A stretch of 64,000 bases of DNA, taken from positions 62,001 to 126,000 of the forward strand of contig NZ_AYKH01000042.1 of NCBI RefSeq assembly GCF_003788635.1, in the 5' to 3' direction. Source of the DNA: Salinisphaera orenii subsp. orenii MK-B5 (GTDB lineage Bacteria; Pseudomonadota; Gammaproteobacteria; Nevskiales; Salinisphaeraceae). Shown here piece after piece: positions 43,660 to 52,863 of the stretch. The notes beneath the pieces are model-generated. The model had not been told where the DNA came from and did not search any database. It saw only the letters and a list, made by a program, of their open reading frames with translations. The stretch's first letter is position 1; every line of letters begins with the position of its first letter. The translations under genes and the position numbers were made by a program.

Positions 43660-44505
43660 ATGAGCACAGACAACCCCCGCGACTGGATCGGCAACGGCGA
43701 ACGCTGCGAGGACGACCTCGCCCCCGCGCTGGCCGACCGCATCGCCGCCACCTTCGGCGCGCCGCGGCCCGAGCCCGGCCAGGCCCTGCCGCATCTGTGG
43801 CACTGGGCCTTCTTTCAGATCCCGGTCGACGCCGAAGGCCTGGGCGCCGACGGCCATCCCGCCCGGGGCGGCTTTCTGCCGCCGGCGCACGGCCGCAACC
43901 GCATGTGGGCCGGCGGCCGGCTGTGGTTTCACGCGCCGCTGTGGGTCGGTGAGCCGGCCGTGCGCGAATCGGAGATCACCGACATACAGGAGAAGCAGGG
44001 CCGCAGCGGCGCCCTGCTGTTCGTGACCGTGCGCCACCGCTATCGCCAGGCCGCAGCGGTCGCCGTCGAGGAAGAGCAGGACATCGTCTATCGCGAGCCG
44101 AGCGCGCCGCGACTGAGCCTCGACCGGCCCATGCCGGACCCCGACTGGTCGGAGACGATCACGCCGGACCCGACCCTGCTGTTCCGCTATTCCGCGGTGA
44201 CCTTCAACAGCCACCGGATCCATTACGACTGGCCCTACGTCACCGACGCCGAAGGCTATCCGGGGCTGGTGGTGCACGGCCCGCTGATTGCCACCACCCT
44301 GCTGCACGCCTTCGCCCGCGCCCATCCGGGCGCGCGCATCGACACGTTCGCCTTCCGCGGCCTGCGTCCGCTGATCGCACCCGCGCCGTTCATGGCCCGG
44401 GGCGTGATCGAATCCCCGGGCGCGGCGCGGCTGTGGGCCGCCAACGACAACGGCCCCGCGCACGAGGCCGAACTGACCTTCACGGAGCAGACCCAAGATG
44501 ATTGA
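43660..44505 (+). CDS. ich: Itaconyl-CoA/mesaconyl-C4-CoA hydratase-like MaoC-family protein
   Basis: A 281-residue double-hotdog protein: an N-terminal FAS1-like dehydratase half (FLPPAHGRNRMWAGGRLWFHAPL) and a C-terminal MaoC half with FRYSAVTFNSHRIHYDWPYV and YPGLVVHGPLIATTL containing the catalytic Asp/His set. This is the family of mesaconyl-C4-CoA and itaconyl-CoA hydratases. It starts an operon with the same gene order as the itaconate locus of P. aeruginosa. ATG 43660 (MSTDNPRDWIG) is the family-typical start; an in-frame start farther left is unlikely. Confidence 0.82.
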   Translation: MSTDNPRDWIGNGERCEDDLAPALADRIAATFGAPRPEPGQALPHLWHWAFFQIPVDAEGLGADGHPARGGFLPPAHGRNRMWAGGRLWFHAPLWVGEPAVRESEITDIQEKQGRSGALLFVTVRHRYRQAAAVAVEEEQDIVYREPSAPRLSLDRPMPDPDWSETITPDPTLLFRYSAVTFNSHRIHYDWPYVTDAEGYPGLVVHGPLIATTLLHAFARAHPGARIDTFAFRGLRPLIAPAPFMARGVIESPGAARLWAANDNGPAHEAELTFTEQTQDD

Positions 44506-45655
44506 CCAGGAATCCCTCGATGCCATCCGCGACGGCGTACGCGGCCTGTGCGCCGACTACGGCGACGCCTACTGGCGCGACATCGACGCCCAGCGGGCGT
44601 TTCCCGAGGCCTTCGTCAACGCCCTGACCGAGGCCGGCTGGCTCGCGGCCATGATCCCGGAGGAGTACGACGGCTCCGGGCTCGGCCTGGCCGAGGCCTC
44701 CGCGATCCTCGAGGAAGTCAACCGCTGCGGCGGCAACGCCGGCTTCGTGCACGGGCAGATGTACAACATGTTCACCCTGCTGCGCCACGGTTCGGAGGAA
44801 CAGAAGAAGCAGTATCTGCCCAAGATCGCGGCCGGCGAACTGCGGCTTCAGGCCATGGCCGTGACCGAGCCGACCACCGGCACGGACACGACCAAGATCA
44901 AGACGAATGCCGTGCGACGGGGCGACAAATACGTCATCAACGGACAGAAGGTCTGGATCTCCCGCGTCCAGCATTCCGACATGATGATCCTGCTCGCGCG
45001 CACGACGCCGCTGGACCAGGTCGAGAAGAAGTCCCGCGGGATGTCGATCTTTCTGGTCGACCTGCACGCGGCCATCGGCAACGGGCTGTCGGTGAACCCG
45101 ATCGGCAACATGGTCAACCACGAGACCAACGAGCTGTTCTTCGACGATCTCGAGATTCCCGCCGAGAACCTGATCGGCGAGGAGGGCATGGGCTTCAAGT
45201 ACATCCTCGACGGCCTCAACGCCGAGCGCACGCTGATTGCCGCCGAGTGCATCGGCGACGGCCGCTGGTTCGTCGACCGCGCCACCGCCTACGCCAACGA
45301 GCGCCGTGTCTTCGACCGGCCGATCGGCCAGAACCAGGGCGTGTCGTTCCCGATCGCCGAGTCCCACATCGAGGTCGAGGCCGCCGACCTGATGCGCTGG
45401 CGCGCCTGCGAGGAGTACGACGCCGGCAAGCCGGCGGGGGCGTCGGCGAACATGGCCAAGTATCTGGCCGCCAAGGCCTCCTGGGAGGCCGCCAACGCCT
45501 GCCTGCAGACCCACGGCGGTTTCGGCTTCGCCCACGAGTACGACATCGAGCGCAAGTTCCGGGAGACGCGGCTGTACCAGGTCGCACCGATCTCGACCAA
45601 CCTGATCCTGTCCTACGTCGCCGAGCATCTGCTCGGCATGCCGCGCTCGTTCTAG
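44498..45655 (+). CDS. Acyl-CoA dehydrogenase in the itaconate-type operon
   Basis: A 385-residue acyl-CoA dehydrogenase with MAVTEPTTGTDTTKIKTNA, KVWISRVQHSDMMILLARTTP and LQTHGGFGFAHEYDIERKFRETRLYQVAPISTNLI. It overlaps the hydratase gene by 8 bp. In the P. aeruginosa itaconate locus an acyl-CoA dehydrogenase holds the same position. A role in oxidising methylsuccinyl-CoA or a related C5 ester is plausible, not shown. Confidence 0.9.
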   Translation: MIDQESLDAIRDGVRGLCADYGDAYWRDIDAQRAFPEAFVNALTEAGWLAAMIPEEYDGSGLGLAEASAILEEVNRCGGNAGFVHGQMYNMFTLLRHGSEEQKKQYLPKIAAGELRLQAMAVTEPTTGTDTTKIKTNAVRRGDKYVINGQKVWISRVQHSDMMILLARTTPLDQVEKKSRGMSIFLVDLHAAIGNGLSVNPIGNMVNHETNELFFDDLEIPAENLIGEEGMGFKYILDGLNAERTLIAAECIGDGRWFVDRATAYANERRVFDRPIGQNQGVSFPIAESHIEVEAADLMRWRACEEYDAGKPAGASANMAKYLAAKASWEAANACLQTHGGFGFAHEYDIERKFRETRLYQVAPISTNLILSYVAEHLLGMPRSF

Positions 45656-45664
45656 GAGCCCGCC

Positions 45665-47023
45665 ATGACCGACAGCACACGCCAGCTCGCCGATTTCTGC
45701 GCCAACCTGCGTTTCGACGACCTCCCCGCGCACGTCGTCGCCCGCTGCGAGGACCTCTGTCTGGACTGGCTGGGCTCGGCCCTGGCCGGCTCGCGCCAGC
45801 ATCCCACCGCCGCCTTCGAGCGACACGCCGCGGCGATGGGCCCGGCCCGGGGCGATGCCGAGATCCTGTCCAGCCGTGCCACGACCTCGCCCTATTTCGC
45901 CGCCTTCGTGAACGCGGCGTCCTCGCACGTGGTGGAGCAGGACGATCTGCACAACAGCTCGGTGCTGCACCCGGCGACGGTCGTGTTCCCGGCCGTGCTC
46001 GCACTAGCCCAGGCCCGCGGCGCCTCGGGGCGTGATCTGATCACCGCCAGTGTGGCCGGCTACGAGGCCGGCGTGCGCGTGGGCGAGTTTCTCGGCCGCT
46101 CGCACTATCGCGTGTTCCACACCACGGGCACCGCGGGCACGCTGGCCGCGGCCGTGGCGGCGGGCCGGCTGCTGAACGTCGACACCGACACCATGATCCA
46201 CGTGCTCGGCAATGCCGGCACCCAGGCCGCCGGCCTGTGGGCGTTCCTGCGCGACGGCGCCGACTCCAAGCAGCTGCACACCGCCAAGGCCGCCGCGGAC
46301 GGGCTGCGTTCGTCGGTCATGGCCGCGGACGGGCTGACCGGCGCGCAGGACATCTTCGGCGGCAGCCAGGGCATGGCGGCCGGCATGTCGACCGACGCCG
46401 ACACGTCGAAACTCGCCGCCGGGCTCGGCTCGCGCTGGGCGCTGGCCGAGACGTCGTTCAAGTTCCACGCCTCCTGCCGGCACACGCATCCGGCGGCGGA
46501 CGCGCTGCTCGCCGTCATGGCCGAGCACGAGCTCGCCGCGAACGACATCGAACAGGTCGTGGCGCGCGTACATCAGGGCGCGATCGACGTGCTGGGCGCG
46601 GTGGACGTGCCGCGCACCATCCATCAGGCCAAGTTCTCGATGGGCACCGTGCTCGGGTTGATCGCGGTGCACGGCGCCGCGGGCCTGACCGAATTCGACA
46701 CGCGGGCGCTGACCGACGACACGGTCGCGGCCTTTCGTGACCGCGTCGCGATGCAGCTGGATGCCGACGTCGATGCGGCCTATCCGAGACGCTGGCTCGG
46801 GCGCGTGGACGTGACCACCACCGACGGCCGCCGCTTGACCGGCGCCATCGACGAACCGAAGGGCGATCCGGGCAACACGCTGTCCCGCGCCGAACTGGAA
46901 GACAAGTTCGCGCGGCTCGTGCGCTTCGCCGGGGCCGCCGACGAGACGGAAACGAGGCGGATGATCGACACGATCTGGGGACTGGCGACACTCGATCGCG
47001 TGCCGCTGCTGCGCGCGTCGTAG
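45665..47023 (+). CDS. MmgE/PrpD family protein
   Basis: A 452-residue MmgE/PrpD-fold protein: N-terminal helical domain with DLCLDWLGSALAGS, the SHVVEQDDLHNSSVLHPATVVFPA motif, and KFHASCRHTHPAADALLAVM. Relatives include 2-methylcitrate dehydratase and cis-aconitate decarboxylase, which makes itaconate. In the equivalent Pseudomonas operon its function is undefined. It follows the dehydrogenase by 9 bp with GGAG before the ATG. Confidence 0.9.
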   Translation: MTDSTRQLADFCANLRFDDLPAHVVARCEDLCLDWLGSALAGSRQHPTAAFERHAAAMGPARGDAEILSSRATTSPYFAAFVNAASSHVVEQDDLHNSSVLHPATVVFPAVLALAQARGASGRDLITASVAGYEAGVRVGEFLGRSHYRVFHTTGTAGTLAAAVAAGRLLNVDTDTMIHVLGNAGTQAAGLWAFLRDGADSKQLHTAKAAADGLRSSVMAADGLTGAQDIFGGSQGMAAGMSTDADTSKLAAGLGSRWALAETSFKFHASCRHTHPAADALLAVMAEHELAANDIEQVVARVHQGAIDVLGAVDVPRTIHQAKFSMGTVLGLIAVHGAAGLTEFDTRALTDDTVAAFRDRVAMQLDADVDAAYPRRWLGRVDVTTTDGRRLTGAIDEPKGDPGNTLSRAELEDKFARLVRFAGAADETETRRMIDTIWGLATLDRVPLLRAS

Positions 47024-47048
47024 ACCAGGAACACAAGGGAGCCATACC

Positions 47049-48254
47049 ATGACCGACCCGGCCCACACGCCGCGCCCGCTCGACGGCATCACCGTCGTCA
47101 GCTTCGAGCACGCCATCGCCGCGCCCTTCTGCACGCGCCAGCTGGCCGATCTGGGAGCGCGCGTGATCAAGATCGAACGCCCCGGCGTGGGTGATTTCGC
47201 CCGCGGCTACGACAACCGCGTGCGCGGTCTGTCCTCGCACTTCGTCTGGACCAACCGCTCCAAGGAGAGCCTGACGCTCAACCTCAAGCACGATGAGGCG
47301 CTGACCGTTCTCGAGCGGCTGCTGGCCGATGCCGATGTGCTCGTGCAGAACCTCGCCCCGGGCGCCGCGGCACGTCTGGGCCTGTCCTTCGACGATCTAT
47401 GCGAGCGTTTCCCGAAGCTGATCGTGTGCAACATCTCCGGCTACGGCGAGACCGGCCCGTACACCGACAAGAAGGCCTACGACCTGCTCATCCAGAGCGA
47501 GGGCGGCGTGCTCTCGACCACCGGCGGGCCCGGCGAGGACGAGATGGCCAAGGTGGGCTGCTCGATCGCGGACATCTCGGCCGGCATGTACGCCCAGAAC
47601 AGCATCATGGCCGCGCTCATCCAGCGCGGAACCACCGGCCGCGGCACCTCCATCGACGTCTCCATGCTGGAATCGATCGTGGAGTGGATGGGCTATCCCA
47701 TGTACTACGCCTTCGAGGGCCAGTCGCAGCCGCCGCGCGCCGGTGCGGCGCACAGCACCATCTATCCCTACGGCCCGTTCGCCACCGGCGACGGCAAGAG
47801 CGTGATGCTCGGCCTGCAGAACGAGCGCGAATGGCAGGTCTTCTGCGAGCAGGTGCTCGAGCAGCCCGCACTGGCCGGGGACGCGCGCTTTGCCACCAAC
47901 AGCGATCGCTCGGCCAACCGCGAGGCACTCGCCGCGCTCATCCACGAAGCGTTTGCCGAGCTGACCGCGGCGCAGGCGATCGCGCGGCTGGACGAAGCCA
48001 AGATCGCCAATGCCCACGTCAACGACATGGCCGGCGTCTGGGCCCATCCGCAGCTGGCCGCCCGCGACCGCTGGCGCACCGTCGGCAGCCCCGAAGGCGC
48101 GCTGCCGGCGCTGCTGCCACCGGCGATCAACCGCGATTTCGAGCCGCGCATGGATCCCGTGCCCGATCTCGGCGAACACACGCGTCGGATCCTGTCCGAA
48201 CTCGACTACGACCCGGCCACCATCGAGCGTCTGGCCGAGGCCGGCGCGATATGA
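47049..48254 (+). CDS. ict: CaiB/BaiF (family III) CoA-transferase, itaconate CoA-transferase-like
   Basis: A 401-residue family III CoA-transferase with EHAIAAPFCTRQLADLGARVIKIERPGVGDFARGYD, CNISGYGETGPYTDKKAYDLLIQSEGG and catalytic Asp in CSIADISAGMYAQNSI. By position it should activate itaconate (or a C5 dicarboxylate) with CoA from succinyl-CoA. AGGGAG precedes the ATG. Confidence 0.85.
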   Translation: MTDPAHTPRPLDGITVVSFEHAIAAPFCTRQLADLGARVIKIERPGVGDFARGYDNRVRGLSSHFVWTNRSKESLTLNLKHDEALTVLERLLADADVLVQNLAPGAAARLGLSFDDLCERFPKLIVCNISGYGETGPYTDKKAYDLLIQSEGGVLSTTGGPGEDEMAKVGCSIADISAGMYAQNSIMAALIQRGTTGRGTSIDVSMLESIVEWMGYPMYYAFEGQSQPPRAGAAHSTIYPYGPFATGDGKSVMLGLQNEREWQVFCEQVLEQPALAGDARFATNSDRSANREALAALIHEAFAELTAAQAIARLDEAKIANAHVNDMAGVWAHPQLAARDRWRTVGSPEGALPALLPPAINRDFEPRMDPVPDLGEHTRRILSELDYDPATIERLAEAGAI

Positions 48255-48277
48255 CAGGCCACAAGGAGCCCACCGGC

Positions 48278-49087
48278 ATGGCCACATCCCTGCGCTGTCC
48301 GCTGTTCGTACCCGCCACTCGGGCCGGCCTGATCCCCAAGGCGCAGGCCAGCGGCGCCGATGCGGTGATCGTCGATCTCGAGGACGCCGTCGCCATGGAC
48401 CGCAAGGACGAGGCCCGCGACGCGCTCGCGGCCTTCCTCGCGGACGACCCCGAAGCCCGGGTGATCGTGCGCATCAACGCCGCGGACAGCGGCGAGCTGG
48501 ATGCCGACCTCGCCCTCTGCGAAGGCCACGCGGGCATCGCCGGCATCATGTCCCCCAAGGCCGAGTCGCGCGGCGCACTGGAACGCGTGGCCCGCCTGGG
48601 CAAGCCGGTCTGGCCGCTGCTGGAGACGCCGGCGGGCGTGCTCGCCCTGGAGTCCCTGACCCGTGTGGCCGGCGTCGAACAGTTCGCCTTCGGCGCGCTC
48701 GACTTCGCCTTCGAAGCGAATCTGACGCCCGACAGCGACGGCGGCCGCGCGGTGCTCGACTATGCCCGCCACCAGCTGCTCATGCACTCGCACGCGGCCG
48801 GCCTGATGCCGCCGCTGGAAAGCGTCTACCCCGACTTCAAGAACCCCGAACGCCTGCACGCGATCGCGCTGCGCGCACGCGACATGGGCTTCGGCGGCAT
48901 GCTCTGCATCCACCCGGCCCAGATCGAGACCGTGCGCACCGCCTTCTCGCCCAGCGAGGACGAGCTCGGCTGGGCCCAGCGCGTCATGGACGCCAGCCGC
49001 CGGAACAGCGGTGCCTTCCAGGTGGACGGGCAGATGGTCGACGCCCCCGTGCTGGCGCGGGCGCAGCGCATTCTGGCGCTGAACTAG
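48278..49087 (+). CDS. ccl: HpcH/HpaI-type CitE-like lyase, (S)-citramalyl-CoA lyase-like
   Basis: A 269-residue CitE-like TIM-barrel lyase: LRCPLFVPATRAGLIPKAQASGADAVIVDLEDAV, metal ligands in PLLETPAGVLAL and FGALDFAFEAN, and GFGGMLCIHPAQIETVR. It splits a beta-hydroxyacyl-CoA such as citramalyl-CoA into acetyl-CoA and pyruvate. ATG 48278 has AAGGAG 9 nt upstream; an alternative ATG 48251 overlaps the transferase stop. Last gene of the operon. Confidence 0.87.
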   Translation: MATSLRCPLFVPATRAGLIPKAQASGADAVIVDLEDAVAMDRKDEARDALAAFLADDPEARVIVRINAADSGELDADLALCEGHAGIAGIMSPKAESRGALERVARLGKPVWPLLETPAGVLALESLTRVAGVEQFAFGALDFAFEANLTPDSDGGRAVLDYARHQLLMHSHAAGLMPPLESVYPDFKNPERLHAIALRARDMGFGGMLCIHPAQIETVRTAFSPSEDELGWAQRVMDASRRNSGAFQVDGQMVDAPVLARAQRILALN

Positions 49088-49097
49088 ACGCCGGATC

Positions 49098-49118
49098 GTT
49101 ACGTTACAACATAACAAC
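49098..49118. promoter_or_regulatory. Zur-box-like palindrome
   Basis: GTTACAACATAAC (49103-49115), within an AT-rich 21-bp stretch, fits the gammaproteobacterial Zur consensus GTTATA-N-TATAAC with few mismatches. It lies 56 bp upstream of the His-rich protein and ZnuD-like receptor genes, which are typical Zur targets. Under zinc sufficiency Zur would repress them. Confidence 0.6.
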
Positions 49119-49173
49119 AATGACTTAGCATAAAGCGATTGACGCAGCCCCCGGCCGCGCCAATTCTTGTCCC

Positions 49174-49467
49174 ATGGGGGCACGCCGACTTCAACTCGTT
49201 CTGCTGCTCGCAGCGCTGGTCTGCAGCCAGACGTTGGCGTTCGCGCATGGCTTCGATCACCCGCTCGACACACCACACGCCGGCTTCCACTGCCTGAGCT
49301 GCCCGCATGGCGGCCACGGCGGCAGCGCCCCCCTGCCGCCCGCCGCCGACCTGTCGATCGCGCCGCCGCCGCACCAGACGGCTCCCGTGGGCCCCATCGT
49401 CGTGGATCGCCGCGACGGCGTTCGTCTGGCCTATCGCAGCCGCGGACCGCCGCACGCACTCGTCTGA
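49174..49467 (+). CDS. Small secreted His/Cys-rich protein, DUF2946-like
   Basis: A 97-residue protein with a signal peptide (LQLVLLLAALVCSQTLAFA) followed by a metal-binding-looking segment HGFDHPLDTPHAGFHCLSCPHGGHGG (several His and a CxxC), then a Pro-rich tail. Small proteins of this sort often precede TonB-dependent metal receptors. Position after a Zur-like site and before a ZnuD-like receptor suggests a periplasmic zinc carrier. No strong ribosome site is visible at the ATG. Confidence 0.7.
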   Translation: MGARRLQLVLLLAALVCSQTLAFAHGFDHPLDTPHAGFHCLSCPHGGHGGSAPLPPAADLSIAPPPHQTAPVGPIVVDRRDGVRLAYRSRGPPHALV

Positions 49468-49551
49468 CCCGCGAATGACATCGCTCCGCGGCGCGACCCG
49501 CCGCGGTCCGAAAGCGCGCGTCGCTTTCGCATCACGACGAGCTTCAACACC

Positions 49552-51582
49552 ATGCGTTATCTGTCTTTTCTCGCATGCGCGACCGGCGCCTGCGCGTTCG
49601 GTCTGTGCACTCCCGTTTCGGCCCAGAACGACAACGACGCCCCGGAATCGGCCGGGAGTCTGGGCGCCATCTCCGTCGAGGCCCTGGCCTTTGATGACCG
49701 CAGCCCCGACCAGGCCATCGAACCCGCGGCCGTGGTCGGCGGCCGCGAACTGATCCGCAAACGCGGCCAGACGCTCGGCCAGAGCCTGGCCGAGACCCCC
49801 GGCATCAGCACCGCCGACTTCGGCGCCGGCGTCGGCCGGCCGGTGATCCGCGGCCTGTCCGGCGCCCGCGTTCGGGTACAGGAAAACGGCATGTCCTCGG
49901 CCGATGTCTCCACGCTGAGCCAGGACCACGCCGTGTCGATCGACCCCTACGCCGCACGCCAGATCGAGGTTCTCAAGGGCCCCTCGACCCTGCTCTACGG
50001 CTCCGGCGCCATCGGCGGCGTGGTCAACGTGGTCACCGATCGCATACCGCGCCGGGCGCCCGACGGCCTTGAGGGCAGCGCCGACCTGGAGCGCGGTTTG
50101 GGCGGCGGCGGCACGCGGCTCCAGCGGCTGGACGTCACCGGCGGGCTGGGCGACTGGGCGGTGAACCTCCAGGGCCTCAAGCGTCTGACCGACGATTACG
50201 AGGCCGACGACGGCCGCCGCATCGACAACAGCTACACCGATACCGACACCTACAGTCTGGGCAGTTCCTACGCCGGCGACTGGGGCTATGTCGGCGGTGC
50301 CGCCAGCCACTTCGGCCGCGAGTACGGCATTCCGGGCGAGGCGGCGCGCATCCGCATGACCCAGGACCACTACGACCTCGCCGGCGAGGTCTACGACGTC
50401 GCTCCCGGCATCACGCGGCTCGAGTTCTCCGGCGCCTACACGGACTATCTGCACACCGAGGGCGAGGCCGAACCGGAAGCGTTCTTCGACAATCGGGAGA
50501 CCGAGGCGCGCGTGGCCGCCGAGCATGCCCCGATCGCGGGCTTCACCGGGGTGTTCGGCCTGCAGGGCTTCGACCGCGACTTCCGGGCCTACGGCGAGGA
50601 GGCGTCCTTCGTGCCGGCGACCGAGACCCGCTCGCTCGCGGCCTTTCTGGTCGAGGAGCGGCCGCTGGGCGAGGCCTGGACGATCCAGGCCGGGGGCCGC
50701 GTGGAATATCAGGAACAGGACACCCGCGCGCCCTACGACGACACCGACCACACCCCGATCAGTCTGTCGCTCGGCCTGCGCCGCGATATCGGCACGTACT
50801 ACGTGCTCACGGCCAGCCTCGGCCGCTATCAGCGCGCGCCCGCCACCGAAGAGCTCTACAGCTTCGGCCCGCACGAGGCCACGCTCACCTACGAGCGCGG
50901 CGACAGCGGCTTCGACGAGGAGACCGCCGACAGCCTGGAACTGGGCTTTCGCAAGACGCGCGGACGCATGCGCTTCGACACCAGCCTGTTCTACACGGCC
51001 TACGACGACTACATCTTCGCCCGCTCCGTGGACGCCGGCCTGAACGCCGACGGCAGCGGCACGCCGGGCGGCGACGGCGTGGCCGACCGCGTCGACGAGG
51101 ACGGCAACTTCACCCCGGACGGCGAGCTCCTGCTCACCGACTACGCCGCCGCGGACGCCACCTTCTACGGCGGCGAGGCCGAGATCGGCTACGACCTGCT
51201 GACCGGAACGCACCGGCTCACCGCGCGCGTGTTCGGCGACTACGTGCGGGGCGAGCTGGACGACCGCGGCGACCTCCCACGGATCACGCCCGGGCGCTAC
51301 GGCGCCGGCCTGGACTACGACGGCCCCCGATGGCTCGCCAACGTCGAAGCCCTGCGGGCGAGCCATCAGGGCCGCGTCGCCGAGCTCGAGGAGGAGACCG
51401 CGGGCTACACCGACCTCAGCGCGTTCGTCGGCTACCGGATCGCCTCATCGGACGACACCGAGGCCATGGTCTATCTGCGCGGCGACAATCTGCTGGACGA
51501 CGAGATCGTGCGCCACACCTCGTTCCTCCGCATCGCCCAGCCCGGCCGGAGCCTGCTCGCCGGCCTTCACGTGGAATTCTAG
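49552..51582 (+). CDS. TonB-dependent outer membrane receptor, ZnuD-like
   Basis: A 676-residue precursor with a signal peptide (ending PVSAQ), a plug domain with ETPGISTADFGAGVGRPVIRGLSGARVRVQENG, QDHAVSIDPYAARQIEVLKGPSTLLYGSGAIGGVVNVV, and a C-terminal 22-strand barrel ending GRSLLAGLHVEF with the terminal Phe. The plug resembles ZnuD, the outer-membrane zinc receptor. An Asp/Gly-rich loop with calcium-binding-like repeats is present around residues 495-525 (VDAGLNADGSGTPGGDG and DEDGNFTPDGE). Confidence 0.88.
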   Translation: MRYLSFLACATGACAFGLCTPVSAQNDNDAPESAGSLGAISVEALAFDDRSPDQAIEPAAVVGGRELIRKRGQTLGQSLAETPGISTADFGAGVGRPVIRGLSGARVRVQENGMSSADVSTLSQDHAVSIDPYAARQIEVLKGPSTLLYGSGAIGGVVNVVTDRIPRRAPDGLEGSADLERGLGGGGTRLQRLDVTGGLGDWAVNLQGLKRLTDDYEADDGRRIDNSYTDTDTYSLGSSYAGDWGYVGGAASHFGREYGIPGEAARIRMTQDHYDLAGEVYDVAPGITRLEFSGAYTDYLHTEGEAEPEAFFDNRETEARVAAEHAPIAGFTGVFGLQGFDRDFRAYGEEASFVPATETRSLAAFLVEERPLGEAWTIQAGGRVEYQEQDTRAPYDDTDHTPISLSLGLRRDIGTYYVLTASLGRYQRAPATEELYSFGPHEATLTYERGDSGFDEETADSLELGFRKTRGRMRFDTSLFYTAYDDYIFARSVDAGLNADGSGTPGGDGVADRVDEDGNFTPDGELLLTDYAAADATFYGGEAEIGYDLLTGTHRLTARVFGDYVRGELDDRGDLPRITPGRYGAGLDYDGPRWLANVEALRASHQGRVAELEEETAGYTDLSAFVGYRIASSDDTEAMVYLRGDNLLDDEIVRHTSFLRIAQPGRSLLAGLHVEF

Positions 51583-51594
51583 CTCGGCGCCTCT

Positions 51595-51618
51595 CGGGCC
51601 CGGATGCGGCCGGGCCCG
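51595..51618. terminator. Hairpin between convergent receptor and racemase genes
   Basis: Arms CGGGCCCGG (51595-51603) and CCGGGCCCG (51610-51618) form a 9-bp stem with a 6-nt loop, 12 bp after the receptor stop and 51 bp before the racemase end. There is no U-tract on either strand, so it may be a termination or mRNA 3-prime-end structure rather than a classic intrinsic terminator. Confidence 0.45.
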
Positions 51619-51669
51619 GGCGGCCCGCGCGTGTCACCAGTGCATGATATATCGATGGCGGATCGTCGA

Positions 51670-52809
51670 TCAGCCGGCTACGACGCCGGACGCATACAGT
51701 GCGTCACGCTCGGCTTGCCCGTATCCCAGCTCACGCAGCAGATCGCGCGTGTCCGCACCTGCCGCGCGAGCAGGAAACGCCACTTCAGGGCGGGTCCGGC
51801 TCAATTTCGGGGCCGGCGCCGGCGCCGGCGCCGCCCCGCGCTCCTGCGTCAGGAAGGTCCCGCGCGCCACATTATGCGGATGCGCCGGGGCCTCATCCAT
51901 CGCCAGTACCGGCGCGAAACAGACATCCGTGCCTTCCATAATTTCGCACCACTCGTCGCGCGTCTTCTGGCGGAAGACGCGAGCCAAGGCGCGCCTCATT
52001 GCAGGCCAGTCCGACGACGACTGCCGGGCTCCCAACTCCTCCTGCAATCCGGTCTTTTCCAGTAGTAGCGCGTAGAACTGGGGTTCGATGGCGCCGATGG
52101 CCACATGGCGTCCATCCCGCGTTTTATACGTATCGTAGAACGGCGCACCGCCGTCGAGCAGGTTGGTACCGCGCTCATCCGCCCACCGCCCGCGACGGCG
52201 CATGTCATAGATCATGCCCATCAGGGCCGCCGAACCATCGGTCATGGCCGCGTCCACGACCTGACCCTGGCCCGAGCGCGCAACCTCCCAGAGCGCACAC
52301 ATGACGCCGAACGCCAGCATCATGCCGCCACCACCGAAGTCACCGACGAGGTTCAGCGGCGGGACCGGGCGCTCACCCGCGCGGCCCATGGCATGCAGCG
52401 CCCCACTCAGCGCGATGTAGTTGATGTCGTGGCCCGCGGCACCGGCCAGCGGGCCGGTCTGCCCCCACCCCGTCATGCGTCCGTAGACCAACCGCGGATT
52501 GCGTTCGTGACAGATCTCCGGGCCGAAGCCGAGACGCTCCGCCACCCCGGGCCGGAAGCCTTCGATCAAGGCATCGCAGCCGTCCGCCAGGGACAGCAGG
52601 ATCTCTACGCCCTCGGAGGTCTTGATATCAATGGCGATCGACGCTTTCCCGCGCTCGCTGGCCGGGCGATCGCCGTCGTTGCCATCCGCTTTCGAAGGCC
52701 GCGTCACGCTGATGACGGTTGCCCCCATGTCGGCCAGCATCATGCCGCAGAACGGCGCTGGGCCCAGACCTTCGATCTCCAAAACCCGCAGTCCTTCCAG
52801 TGGTCCCAT
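51670..52809 (-). CDS. Alpha-methylacyl-CoA racemase (CaiB/BaiF family)
   Basis: A 379-residue CaiB/BaiF-fold protein beginning [33 protein letters not shown]. The racemase-type catalytic His and Asp are in [14 protein letters not shown] and [18 protein letters not shown] inverts 2-methyl-acyl-CoA esters so that (S)-forms can enter beta-oxidation. ATG 52809 has GGGAGAG upstream. It is the last gene of the TRAP-led operon. Confidence 0.9.
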   Translation of the reverse strand: MGPLEGLRVLEIEGLGPAPFCGMMLADMGATVISVTRPSKADGNDGDRPASERGKASIAIDIKTSEGVEILLSLADGCDALIEGFRPGVAERLGFGPEICHERNPRLVYGRMTGWGQTGPLAGAAGHDINYIALSGALHAMGRAGERPVPPLNLVGDFGGGGMMLAFGVMCALWEVARSGQGQVVDAAMTDGSAALMGMIYDMRRRGRWADERGTNLLDGGAPFYDTYKTRDGRHVAIGAIEPQFYALLLEKTGLQEELGARQSSSDWPAMRRALARVFRQKTRDEWCEIMEGTDVCFAPVLAMDEAPAHPHNVARGTFLTQERGAAPAPAPAPKLSRTRPEVAFPARAAGADTRDLLRELGYGQAERDALYASGVVAG

Positions 52810-52863
52810 TCGCTCTCTCCCGGCCGGGCAGATCATCTGCCGCGAACCGCGGCCGTCAATCGA

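Noticed and set aside
43580-43663. A 27-codon ORF whose TGA overlaps the ATG of the hydratase gene, a possible leader peptide
   Set aside because: No ribosome-binding site, no repeated regulatory codons and no hairpins typical of attenuation; probably chance.
52118-52134. A TTATACGTATCGTA palindrome resembling the five operator sites
   Set aside because: It lies inside the racemase coding sequence and lacks the 7+1+7 spacing.
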